Source: a virus. From it: 64,000 nt of DNA. The stretch is from the IMG/VR virus record IMGVR_UViG_3300027872_000004, positions 1-64,000 of that record; one strand, 5' to 3'. A program made the translations under genes and the position numbers. Positions 1 to 8,649 of the stretch are shown here, piece after piece (the stretch's first letter is position 1; each line of letters begins with the position of its first letter). A model generated the notes under the pieces. The model did not search any database. It was not told the DNA's origin and saw nothing but the letters and a program-made list of their open reading frames with translations.

Positions 1-1821
1 GCTGAGAAAGAATTGTATCCGAGACAGCGTATCCGCCGCGCCCGCAAAGGACTGTCCGACACCGTGCACCACGTTGTTCAGCGCGGTCGTGGCATCCTGG
101 TTACTGACTGCATAGCTGTCACGAACAGTCGCAATGCCTGAATTCAAAACATCGAAAGTGTTGCCGGCGAAGGTGATGTTGCGGAAGTTGTACGTGATCT
201 TCCCTGTCAGTGTCGGCCGAACCTGGATGCCAATATTGCAATTCTGAACCGAGATATCCCTGAAGCTGTCGGTTGCCGGGTCCGCAGAGCCAAGGTCAAT
301 CGCTCCGTTTCTTATGCTGGAAACAGAGGCGATGACATTGCACTTCCTGAACAGGGCGCCATTGCGAATGGTGATCATGTCCATGTTTGTTAGAGCGCAC
401 GAGATCATGTCAGCATTCGCCTGGACCAATTCAACGACACCGCCAATATCTACCCGAACAGATGTTCCGGATGAGCTGATAGTACCTGCCGTAGTGACTG
501 CATCAATCCGGATTCTTACGTGATAATAACTGACACCAGCGTTCACGGAGTTCTTGGCCCAATCGCCAGGGATTTCCCAGGTCGCTTTCTTTACCCCGGT
601 CGTCTGAAAGTCCAGGCTGGCATCATCCAGTTCTGGTACTCCCACCCACGAAGACCCGTTCCAGTACTCGTAGACAACGGTGAAGGTTCCGTTATGAGCA
701 ATGCGAACATCTATCTCGCCATTTGAAAACGGAAAGTCGTGAGCTAAATAGAACGCCTGGTTGACGCTTGCCGGTTGGATGAGGAAATTCGTGGCATTCG
801 GAGTGTTACGAACTGCATCTATTGTCTGATCGCTAAAGACTGTACCGTTATCAAGCAGGACTTCTCGAAAATTCTCCACCATCAAGGCAGGCGGTCCGAG
901 CAAAGAACAGCCATAGAAAGCAACGGCTATATCCGCATCTTCACAAACGACACTGAATGGCACCAGGCCGGCAGAAAGGAAAGTGTTCCCGGAGACACCG
1001 ACAGCAGTAATGCCACTACCTACCAATGTCCCAAAGGTGGCTGCATTCGTTCCTGTACCGCCAATAAATGTCAGTCGATGGAAAGACGCAGACATAGAAC
1101 CAGCCTGGAAAACCCAGACATTGTTACCGTCCTCGAAGGTGCTGTTGGTTGCAGCAGTCACATCTCCGATGACGACATCACCGAGAATGTAGAAGACACC
1201 ATTGATATCAATGAACGTGCCTCGGCCGTTGGTCGCATCGTTGGCTGCAATCTCAGGAGCGCCACGAGGTACAGCAGCACCACCGGTAACCGTGATGCCG
1301 CTCATCACCTTGATCTCATCGATAAAGAACGTGTCACGAGATGACGCTGATTGATGATCCGCTTCAAGCGCGAATGACCTGGCTGTTGCTAACGTAGGCG
1401 GAGCGCCGTTAGCGACTTTATTCACGCCCAACGGATCGACGCAAAAATTAAAGAATCCCTTAAATACACTCCGAACAGTGTCAAGCCCACCAGCCGAGAA
1501 AACAAGGTGAGTACTCAACCCATTGGCTGATGCGGCCCATCGAAGTCGCCACCCATCAGTGACCGCAACCACATCAAGTGATCTCCCCCAGCACATGATG
1601 TGCTTGCCTTCGATGTTGGTAGAGCCACCGAAGTCATCACCAACACCACCGACACCCGTACCAGTAACACGAGCCCGCCATGAAGCAGTTCCTTCCGCGA
1701 AGATCGCGGTGTCGGCCGTGTTCGGATTGTTCACGCCCACACCGATATTGAACCGCGATGCATCCAAGGCATTGCAGCTATTGATCTGCACTTTATTGTT
1801 GTCTGCTACGGAGAGGGCCAT
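1..1821 (-). CDS. Tail fibre-like structural protein (3' end outside window)
   Basis: An open frame of 607 codons starts at ATG 1821 and runs off the left edge. It is rich in Ser, Thr, Asn, Gly and short beta-strand-like stretches, with late segments resembling beta-helix tail fibres. Near residue 382 lies YEYWNGSSWVGV followed by a W-x-IPGDWA stretch, a beta-sandwich module that recurs in the 13293-14438 protein. It is the last visible gene of a close-packed minus-strand tail operon; the stop of the upstream gene is one base from this ATG. The fibre/receptor-binding role is inferred from composition and position; no catalytic motif was seen. Confidence 0.7.
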   Translation of the reverse strand, partial: MALSVADNNKVQINSCNALDASRFNIGVGVNNPNTADTAIFAEGTASWRARVTGTGVGGVGDDFGGSTNIEGKHIMCWGRSLDVVAVTDGWRLRWAASANGLSTHLVFSAGGLDTVRSVFKGFFNFCVDPLGVNKVANGAPPTLATARSFALEADHQSASSRDTFFIDEIKVMSGITVTGGAAVPRGAPEIAANDATNGRGTFIDINGVFYILGDVVIGDVTAATNSTFEDGNNVWVFQAGSMSASFHRLTFIGGTGTNAATFGTLVGSGITAVGVSGNTFLSAGLVPFSVVCEDADIAVAFYGCSLLGPPALMVENFREVLLDNGTVFSDQTIDAVRNTPNATNFLIQPASVNQAFYLAHDFPFSNGEIDVRIAHNGTFTVVYEYWNGSSWVGVPELDDASLDFQTTGVKKATWEIPGDWAKNSVNAGVSYYHVRIRIDAVTTAGTISSSGTSVRVDIGGVVELVQANADMISCALTNMDMITIRNGALFRKCNVIASVSSIRNGAIDLGSADPATDSFRDISVQNCNIGIQVRPTLTGKITYNFRNITFAGNTFDVLNSGIATVRDSYAVSNQDATTALNNVVHGVGQSFAGAADTLSRIQFFLS

Positions 1822-1822
1822 A

Positions 1823-2359
1823 TCACACCGGGTTCAAGTCGGTTAGGACCACAAGAGCCTCCGCAGGCTCACGCAGGTTGAAAGTCAGATCAATAGCATT
1901 TATAGGCAAAACCCCATCGACCACCGCACGATTTCCCGTAACTCGTGTGTCCAGACGGTAGAATCCCCTCACTAACGGCGGATCATTGACAGCCGTGACC
2001 TCGACCAGTTTGCCCATACGCGCATTGCTTAACGCCACCGATGCGGTGCGAAACTCATTGGTCGCAGTATCGAACTCACCGTCAATGCCAGATGCGATAA
2101 TGCTCGCTCCAGCACGAAGTCTTAGCGTGTTGAGTGCACCGGGCCCTTTCGTTGATAGGAACCATCCGATCAGAGGGTCTGGTTCTTCCCTCATCATATG
2201 TTCAAGCCACTGACGCTCTGCGTGTATCTGCTTTCGCGGCCCATACGACAGCATGTCCGAATCGAAATTCGGATACAACGCTATCTCGTTGCTGTCTACG
2301 GTGAACGACAAACCACCCTCATCAGCTCCGTGATTAAAATCAACTCTCCAAGTAGGCAT
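1823..2359 (-). CDS. Tail-region structural protein, unknown
   Basis: A 178-residue protein, mostly beta-strand-like and without Cys, signal peptide or membrane segment. I do not recognise the family. It lies between two small genes and the fibre-like gene, with TGATATG spacing to the next start, so it is probably translated from the same tail transcript. A virion role is inferred only from context. Confidence 0.65.
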   Translation of the reverse strand: MPTWRVDFNHGADEGGLSFTVDSNEIALYPNFDSDMLSYGPRKQIHAERQWLEHMMREEPDPLIGWFLSTKGPGALNTLRLRAGASIIASGIDGEFDTATNEFRTASVALSNARMGKLVEVTAVNDPPLVRGFYRLDTRVTGNRAVVDGVLPINAIDLTFNLREPAEALVVLTDLNPV

Positions 2360-2373
2360 AGTGTCCAGTCCAG

Positions 2374-2655
2374 TTAGAAGCTGTCCTCCTGATTTTCAAT
2401 CGTTGGCGTCACTTCTTCGTCGGTCGGGCCAGCAGTATCCTCGATCTTCAGGATCGCCTCTCCCTTGTCTTTCATAACGTATCCAAGATCAACCGGCTGT
2501 TTCGCCGCCTTCATCGCTCCGCACTTTCGGATCGCATCGACTGCATTCCAGGCGATCACGGTTTCTGTGTGAGTCTTCGGTTTCTTCTTGTTGGGATCTC
2601 CATCATAGACCTCAATTTCCCACAAACGCCTCAGTTCTCTGCCTCTGTAAAACAT
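2374..2655 (-). CDS. Small tail-operon protein, unknown
   Basis: A 93-residue charged protein starting MFYRGRELRRLWEIEV, with a lysine-rich turn (DPNKKKPK) and an acidic C-terminus. The sequence TAIRK-like 'AWNAVDAIRKCG' suggests a compact alpha/beta fold of the type that carries the common phage 'VIAWNAVDAIR' motif, but I cannot name it. It sits in the tail operon with short spacers on both sides. Confidence 0.6.
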   Translation of the reverse strand: MFYRGRELRRLWEIEVYDGDPNKKKPKTHTETVIAWNAVDAIRKCGAMKAAKQPVDLGYVMKDKGEAILKIEDTAGPTDEEVTPTIENQEDSF

Positions 2656-2664
2656 CGCTCTCTC

Positions 2665-3255
2665 CTACGAGTAAACTAACGCCAACCTGTTGTTCCAGAC
2701 ATTATCGAAATTGCTATTGCCATCAGCCCACTCGATTTCCACGTCATCCTCGCCAGGCGTAATGAACGTGATTCTCTGGATTCTCCAGGTTGCATTGCTG
2801 TTCAGTTGGCCTGGTAAGGCTTCACCAAAATAAAAGATGGTCGATGAAGTCGTATCATCGACTCTCTGGGCTAAAGTCGCCACGGTTTCTGACTCCAGTA
2901 TCGTGATTCGTGTCTCATGATCAACAAGCTCTGCTTCATTGTCAGTAACCCGGATATCCAACGCTGCAATGTTGAAAGAATTGCCATCGACGGTTACCTC
3001 CAGCGCATCAAGGGCTGCCTGGTTAGCTTTCGCATCAAGAAGACTTTGTAATGACGAGATCGACGAAATCGGATGAGCATTAGGAGCGCCAAGGCCAGAC
3101 AGATCATTATGCACACCCGTTACCGGTGATCCTCCTCCGGCGCCCGACTCACCGGATTCGACGGTCTCAACCCAACGATTCAGCTCATCAACGAGCTGCC
3201 TCATTTTGTAGGAGTCGTAGTCCCTCTCGAATTGCGGTAATGAAGGTTTAGCCAC
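2665..3255 (-). CDS. Tail-region protein with coiled-coil centre
   Basis: About 196 residues. The chosen start is GTG at 3255 (VAKPSLPQFERDYDSYKM), which has AGGAGG just upstream and overlaps the previous stop by 8 bases; an ATG at 3270 in the same frame is the alternative. The N-terminus is helical, then a Gly/Ser-rich linker, then a heptad-like segment (residues ~70-140) typical of trimeric phage fibre stems. It probably attaches to the hub encoded just upstream. Role inferred. Confidence 0.65.
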   Translation of the reverse strand: MAKPSLPQFERDYDSYKMRQLVDELNRWVETVESGESGAGGGSPVTGVHNDLSGLGAPNAHPISSISSLQSLLDAKANQAALDALEVTVDGNSFNIAALDIRVTDNEAELVDHETRITILESETVATLAQRVDDTTSSTIFYFGEALPGQLNSNATWRIQRITFITPGEDDVEIEWADGNSNFDNVWNNRLALVYS

Positions 3256-5884
3256 CACCCCTCCTTCCATGCGGTTTCACGCCGGCCCGCCAGGTGCCCA
3301 TACGCCAGTCATCACCAAGATCGTTTGACTCGATCCTCAGCGCGACCTGCCTCGCTCGCATGCGTACAGGCTGACGTGTAGTTGTTGGAAGTATGTTGAA
3401 CGGACCTTTGATCTTCTGCGTTGGCGCCTGTGGGTACTGTCGTCCCTTCAGGGTAAAGTCGATGCTTCCAGTCAGTCTCGTAAAATCAGGAATCAGTTCT
3501 CCGATGTGCATGACCCTGTTCCCGGCATCATCGATTTCAGTGTCCCAGGTCTCGATGAATGACAGCATCGGCAACAGGACATTGTTCTCGTCGGTATCAT
3601 CGACGCCAACCTCGTGCTGAAAGATCAGACCACTGAAGGTGGCATACGGCTTCTTATCTAGGAATTGCGAGCTGTCATGGAAAGCTGTGCGCTCGATGGT
3701 TCCGAAGTCCCACACGTTGTCATCGTAGTTATATTTCACGTACCGATCGTTGGTCTCTGACGTGGCGCTCGGGTAGAGCCACCAGATCTCGGTGAATAAT
3801 TTATTGACGCCGGCATAGACCTTCTGTCCCTGAGCCAAGTTGAGGTCATCGAAGATACGATTTCGGACATCGCAATCCATGACTCGCAGGACACCATCGT
3901 AGGTCAGGAAGTCATCGGTGCCCATGAAGTAGACCACACCATTCACATCCACAGCGGCGTTCGCGCCGATGATAGTAACGCTCTGACCCAGGTGCCTGAG
4001 CCCGAAGACCAAAACTCCACCAATGAACTGGAGCGCATGCAGCGACTCATCGGTAAAAACGATAATATCTCCACGAGATTCGACTGCCGTGATGATTTCA
4101 GATCCGACATCGAGGCGTAGATCGCCGGCCGTGTTGATCGTGGTCGGGATCCAGTCGATCGTACTTTCAGAGCTTGCCCACCTGATGAGCAGTTTATCTG
4201 GATCTCCGGGTATCGAGGCTGATCCGGTTCCCGCGCCAAAGGCGACGATATGCCTGGCCTCTGGAGAGATCAGCATCCGCTGGATGGTCTTGGGCGCCTG
4301 CGGAGCAAGTACGGCACGAGTTGATGGACCGTTGGTGCGATCCCAGAAATACAGTTCCTCGCCGTTCGGTGAAGCAAGCAGGTCTTCACCGAAATTATCG
4401 AGCGACCAGGTTCTCAGCGTCTGCAAGATCCCGCCAGCAGGATCTCCCTGGCCGTAAGGTCCGGTTCCATACGTACCGGTGCCATAACCTTGAACCGTGA
4501 TGTTTCCGGCAGCACCAATATCGATCTCGTACTCGAACGTGACAGCGCCACCTCCGGTCGCTGAGGAGGTCGCTGGCGTAGGGTTTCGGATCACATAGGT
4601 ATCTTCATCGGTGACCGTGATCACCTGAAACTCACCGCTGATCGTAATGCCACCGACCGCTATTGCCCCGGTAAAGCGGACGAAGTTTCCGACCTGGACA
4701 CCATGCGCGACATCGGTGACCTGGACGTAAGTGGGATCTCCGGACAAGTTCGGATCAAACGCGCCGGTCACACTGGTCGTAAATGGATCCAGTAATCCGC
4801 CCTGGACTCTGATCGGCGTGATATCGAATAAGGTGTTGTTGTTGACCAGGTACAGCTTCAGGTCAGTTCCAATCGCGGCCCACTTCTGTTGATCGAGACT
4901 GCTCCAATCGATCAGCGCCCGAGAAAATCCTTTGAACCGAGTCTCGTCAAGATCGTTTGCCGGCAGGATCACCAGGCCATCCGGGAAAGGCGTGATCGAG
5001 GTGATGCCAAAAGCAGCCGCAGGAGTAATTACCAGGGCCGTGGTGGCAGTTTGATTGCCATTGCAGGCAGTCGCCTGGAAAGGTCTGACATCCACGTTCA
5101 GCGTGTCTGAATCTTCCGGCAGAGCTTCGGTCAATATCACCTGTGTCGCTGCCGCTACAGCGCCTGCCAGGAACCTGATGACGATACCCTGGGTGTTGGA
5201 TTGGATAAATGAATCGGTCGCATAGACGAATACATTCGGTGTGGCGACCTGCACAGCATCGATCAGAGGGTCTCTCAAGGTCAGCGTGGTCGCCCCAGCG
5301 GTGTGGTTCGCTGCAAGTTCAGTGATCTGCTCACCCGAGTCAGTCAACACCCGAACTTTACTGCCAGCCCGCAGGTACGTGTTGAGCGTGGACGAGATCT
5401 GAATACTGATGGACTCGACGACACCACCGCCGATGACGTTGGCGCCGCCTGCGAACTCCTCCGGGTAATCGATGATGAATGCATCGCCGGCCGAGGCAGT
5501 GATGGCCGCGCTCAAATCGAAAACGAATGCGCCCGCTAATGCGCCCGCATCATTTACGGTACGACCACCAAGACCACCTACCAGGGAATCGTCAAACAGC
5601 CACACCGGATCTGCATCCAGACAGGTCACGGCTGTTGCCAGATTGATCGTGGTCGCAGTCGCGATGTAGGTGCCGCTCGCGATTACGTCCTGGCTGGCTT
5701 CCTCGTCGATGCCAACGACAGTCTGGCCAAGCGAATTGACCACCCAGCCACCCAGCTTCTGGGCCAACAACTGGCTGAAGCGAATCTTGTTGCCATCCTT
5801 GTACCTGCCCTTCGCGCTACGATCGGTAGCTTCAGTCAGGATGCCTGGATTATTGGGGATCTCAACGAGAGGCAGCCTGGACAT
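3248..5884 (-). CDS. Tail hub / packaged-DNA stabilisation-like protein (P22 gp10 type)
   Basis: An 878-residue beta-rich protein. I start it at ATG 5884 (MSRLPLVEIPNNPGI), because this overlaps the upstream stop as TAATG; a longer in-frame extension to 5992 would lie inside the upstream gene. The N-terminal 'GILTEATDRSAKGRY-DGNKIRF' region and later repeated beta-propeller-like blades (for example 'TFNGLIF/FSGLIFQHEVG') resemble the large tail-hub or stabilisation proteins of P22-like short-tailed phages. It sits among tail genes, as expected. The family call rests on size, start and context rather than a search. Confidence 0.6.
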   Translation of the reverse strand: MSRLPLVEIPNNPGILTEATDRSAKGRYKDGNKIRFSQLLAQKLGGWVVNSLGQTVVGIDEEASQDVIASGTYIATATTINLATAVTCLDADPVWLFDDSLVGGLGGRTVNDAGALAGAFVFDLSAAITASAGDAFIIDYPEEFAGGANVIGGGVVESISIQISSTLNTYLRAGSKVRVLTDSGEQITELAANHTAGATTLTLRDPLIDAVQVATPNVFVYATDSFIQSNTQGIVIRFLAGAVAAATQVILTEALPEDSDTLNVDVRPFQATACNGNQTATTALVITPAAAFGITSITPFPDGLVILPANDLDETRFKGFSRALIDWSSLDQQKWAAIGTDLKLYLVNNNTLFDITPIRVQGGLLDPFTTSVTGAFDPNLSGDPTYVQVTDVAHGVQVGNFVRFTGAIAVGGITISGEFQVITVTDEDTYVIRNPTPATSSATGGGAVTFEYEIDIGAAGNITVQGYGTGTYGTGPYGQGDPAGGILQTLRTWSLDNFGEDLLASPNGEELYFWDRTNGPSTRAVLAPQAPKTIQRMLISPEARHIVAFGAGTGSASIPGDPDKLLIRWASSESTIDWIPTTINTAGDLRLDVGSEIITAVESRGDIIVFTDESLHALQFIGGVLVFGLRHLGQSVTIIGANAAVDVNGVVYFMGTDDFLTYDGVLRVMDCDVRNRIFDDLNLAQGQKVYAGVNKLFTEIWWLYPSATSETNDRYVKYNYDDNVWDFGTIERTAFHDSSQFLDKKPYATFSGLIFQHEVGVDDTDENNVLLPMLSFIETWDTEIDDAGNRVMHIGELIPDFTRLTGSIDFTLKGRQYPQAPTQKIKGPFNILPTTTRQPVRMRARQVALRIESNDLGDDWRMGTWRAGVKPHGRRGGG

Positions 5885-6687
5885 TACGAAACGCTCCCGC
5901 TGATTGTTCCGGTAGTAACGAAAGTCGTGGTTCCTGCTGACAGGAGAACAGCCGCGCCTGGATCTCCGCCGTTCCGGCCTGTCGTAATACACTCCTCAGT
6001 TCCACCTGGTCCTGACGGTGTGGTTCCCTTTGATCCGGCAACCGCCCAGTCTCCGCCACCGGCACCGTTACCGCCAAATGAGACCCCGCTTCCGCCCACT
6101 CCTGGTGTGCCAACGGGTCTTACGGAATTGCCTGCTGTGCCATCACCCGCTGTCGCCGGCCCTGTTCCGCCCAATCCTGGATCGCTACCGACACCGCCAC
6201 CACCGCCGCCGCCCCAACCGTTGGCACCAAGCGAATTAGCGGCACAGCCGCCACCGCCGCCACCACCGCCGCCACCACGGATCTCTCCAAGATTATCAAT
6301 CGTAATGGCTCGATCGGCCTGAATGGCATGACCGCCATTTCCGCCAGGTGCAGCACTGCCACAGCTCGATGTGCCATCACCATTATCAATACAAGTCGTT
6401 CCTGCTCCGCCTTGACCGCCATGGCCAAGAACAAGACCGGCTGCCAGTATGTTCAATACAAACGTGCTGTTGGACTCGAAGCTCAAACCGAAATCCAGAG
6501 CTGTCTGAACACCTAAGCTGGTAACTTCTACTCCCGCATTGATTTGAACTGTCAGTGCGGTCGCGCCAGATGGACTGCCTGCCAGGGAAAAGATATCCGG
6601 GTTCTTGACGTTCGCAGAGATCACGACCAGCTTCGGCGTCAGTAACACCGTTTGCTGCTTCGCGACAAATTGCGTCGGGAAAGTCAT
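5884..6687 (-). CDS. Glycine-rich tail adhesin-like protein
   Basis: 267 residues. The first ~100 form a beta-rich attachment domain. Residues ~90-240 are dominated by glycine runs, including ten consecutive glycines near residue 140 and further blocks GWGGGGGGG and GVGGSG. Such glycine-rich repeats form polyglycine-II sandwiches in receptor-binding tips such as the S16/T-even gp38 type; whether this protein folds that way is inference. Two cysteine pairs (CIDNGDGTSSC and later) may add bonds. The start overlaps the upstream stop, so it is co-translated with the tail proteins. Confidence 0.65.
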   Translation of the reverse strand: MTFPTQFVAKQQTVLLTPKLVVISANVKNPDIFSLAGSPSGATALTVQINAGVEVTSLGVQTALDFGLSFESNSTFVLNILAAGLVLGHGGQGGAGTTCIDNGDGTSSCGSAAPGGNGGHAIQADRAITIDNLGEIRGGGGGGGGGGCAANSLGANGWGGGGGGGVGSDPGLGGTGPATAGDGTAGNSVRPVGTPGVGGSGVSFGGNGAGGGDWAVAGSKGTTPSGPGGTEECITTGRNGGDPGAAVLLSAGTTTFVTTGTISGSVS

Positions 6688-7502
6688 TAGCTGACATTCT
6701 CCAGGGCGCTGCCTATCCAGACATCATCGACGTTATCGTACTGAAGACTGATCAACCACTTCTCAGTAGCGACACCAGGGATCACCGGGATCGTTCCGGT
6801 TGTCCACACGTAACCAACACCGAACGTGCCGCCACTGCCTCCGGCAATCTCGATGATGATATTCATCGTCTGACCTGACAATGGATTGACCGGCTTGGCA
6901 AACGTGAATCCTACCGTTGGCCGAAAACTGAAGACGTTACCCAGGGCTGCATCAGGAGTCGGTGTTGGCCCGCTCGCGATCACGATCTCATTCACTGACT
7001 GACCTGCCGTGAACAGGTTGTTTGCCGCCAGACGAGGATACAGCGCGGCCAGGAAGCCACCCAGGGCGAGAGAGTCGGCAACGATCGCGGGTACACCGAC
7101 CGCATCGAAGACATCATTAAGCACCGAATCAACGTACAGGACCGTCCTGTTTCCAGATGGAACGACAATGCCACTGCCGGCAGAGGTCTTTACGGTCACA
7201 TCGAACCCAGGGCTCGTTTCATTCGACACGATGTAGAGCTTCTGCGTACTCGGCACCGTGATGTTCCTGGCCACACCTGGATTGCCGGTGATCTTCAGGA
7301 ACATATTCCTGGCCTGGTCGGACGCACCGTTCGCTGTCGTCAATACCAGATCGGCCGAACTCACATCCGCATCGAATACGCCAGCCAGACCTTCCTCAAG
7401 CAAATTGATGGCACTGGCATTATTGATACCGCCCCAGACGTTGTTGTTGCCGCCAGTCTCCTGGAGGACCAACCTGAGTAATGCTGTAAAGGTGTCTGCC
7501 AT
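6687..7502 (-). CDS. Tail structural protein, unknown
   Basis: 271 residues beginning MADTFTALLRLVLQETGGN, with a 'NNNVWGGINNASAINLLEEGLAG' N-terminal region that is common at the N-terminus of short-tail appendage proteins. The rest is beta-rich with no enzymatic motif. The gene overlaps the polyglycine gene by one base (TAATG). It could be the adaptor that attaches the glycine-rich tip. Role inferred from position. Confidence 0.6.
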   Translation of the reverse strand: MADTFTALLRLVLQETGGNNNVWGGINNASAINLLEEGLAGVFDADVSSADLVLTTANGASDQARNMFLKITGNPGVARNITVPSTQKLYIVSNETSPGFDVTVKTSAGSGIVVPSGNRTVLYVDSVLNDVFDAVGVPAIVADSLALGGFLAALYPRLAANNLFTAGQSVNEIVIASGPTPTPDAALGNVFSFRPTVGFTFAKPVNPLSGQTMNIIIEIAGGSGGTFGVGYVWTTGTIPVIPGVATEKWLISLQYDNVDDVWIGSALENVS

Positions 7503-7513
7503 GATTCTCTCAT

Positions 7514-7978
7514 TTAGCCCGACGACCGCACGATGGCGAGCGCAGGATTGGTTGGATCTGGAAATTTAATCGTCAGCGTTCCACCGTCAACGGCGACCGG
7601 AGATCCGAAGTTGATTATCCACATGATCTTGCTTGCCTGGGCGCCGGCTGTGGTGTTATAGATGACAGCGCCCTGCGCTGCATCGTTGACGATTCCCCAA
7701 ACAGCTCCTGGAATAACAATGTCGGCCAGGTCCATCACCGGCCTGTCTGCGCCACCAGGCGTATAGATGACGGTCTGGGCAAGCAGGAATCCTCCAGCTA
7801 CATAGCCCGAGCCCACCAGTTCGTTCGTCAGCGCCGACTGGAGGTTCGCTGTCTTCACATCGATGTTGGCCAAGGTCGTATACATCGCGAAGCGCAGAGC
7901 ATCGATCTCGACATTGTGGATCCCGTTGAATAGCTGATCCCGAAGGAACTGGAAGTTGGTGCCGGCGATGATGCTCAT
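7514..7978 (-). CDS. Tail structural protein, unknown
   Basis: 154 residues starting MSIIAGTNFQFLRDQLFNG. The N-terminal half is helical, the C-terminal half beta-rich, ending with 'GGTLTIKFPDPTNPALAIVRSSG'. No recognised motif. It overlaps the upstream adaptor gene by 4 bases (ATGA), so the two are translationally coupled, which favours a partner in the same connector or tail substructure. Confidence 0.6.
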   Translation of the reverse strand: MSIIAGTNFQFLRDQLFNGIHNVEIDALRFAMYTTLANIDVKTANLQSALTNELVGSGYVAGGFLLAQTVIYTPGGADRPVMDLADIVIPGAVWGIVNDAAQGAVIYNTTAGAQASKIMWIINFGSPVAVDGGTLTIKFPDPTNPALAIVRSSG

Positions 7979-8649
7979 GCTTTATCTTCCATTGTCCTGG
8001 CCGCATTCTTGACCGGACTGTAATCAGCCCGCCACTGACGCCTGAGTTCGAGCTTCCTGGCCGGCATCTTCTCAGCATAAGTGGTCTTCCAAGCCTCGAC
8101 ATCTATCGGATCGGCTTTCAGGAAATGCTCACTCGCGATCAAGCAGGCATACAGAAGCAGGTCGCCGGCATTCGTGCCAATCCAGGAAGTCTGATTGGCC
8201 ACCGTCAATGCGGTTGGACTTTGTATCTGACGCAACTCGAATCCATGCGCCAATGCTGGAGCTGGCACCACGAACACATCGGTCTCGGTAAACTCAGACC
8301 AATAGATCGGCTCAGCGGTGGCTGACTCATCGGGCTGGAAGTCCAGACAGTACTCGTAGCTCCTGCGTTCCAGGAAGCGCCGCAGTCCGGTCCCACCGAC
8401 ATCCCGTATATGCAGGGATCTGCTGCCCTGCCAGGTTGTTGGTTTGATGGGCTGAATAAACGCACCGACTGTCAGCGGCCCGGTGACGACTCGATCGAAG
8501 ATCTCGAAATTAAGATCCGTGGAAAGACGACTCTCACCAAGCGCAACGATGGTCTGCTGATTGGTAAGGAACTCCGTACTGTCGTCCTCCATCCAGTCTT
8601 GGAGAGCGGCGATCAGTTGGTTGTAGGTGAGCGATAGACTGGTACTCAT
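7975..8649 (-). CDS. Head-tail adaptor (SU10-adaptor-like)
   Basis: 224 residues. The N-terminal 'TYNQLIAALQDWMEDDS' with 'QQTIVALGESRLSTDLNF', then 'YWSEFTETDVFVVPAP', fits the adaptor family named after phage SU10 (short-tailed), which sits below the portal ring. Length is typical. It overlaps both neighbours by 4 bases. No catalytic features. The assignment is pattern recognition, not a profile search. Confidence 0.6.
   Translation of the reverse strand: MSTSLSLTYNQLIAALQDWMEDDSTEFLTNQQTIVALGESRLSTDLNFEIFDRVVTGPLTVGAFIQPIKPTTWQGSRSLHIRDVGGTGLRRFLERRSYEYCLDFQPDESATAEPIYWSEFTETDVFVVPAPALAHGFELRQIQSPTALTVANQTSWIGTNAGDLLLYACLIASEHFLKADPIDVEAWKTTYAEKMPARKLELRRQWRADYSPVKNAARTMEDKA

Noticed and set aside
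5927-6322. Plus-strand proline-rich 131-codon ORF
   Set aside because: It is the complement of the glycine codons in the minus-strand polyglycine gene and has no ribosome site.
6120-6434. Minus-strand 104-codon ORF inside the polyglycine gene
   Set aside because: Valine/Ala-rich frame arising from the GGC/GGT repeats; contained within the real gene and without a start signal.
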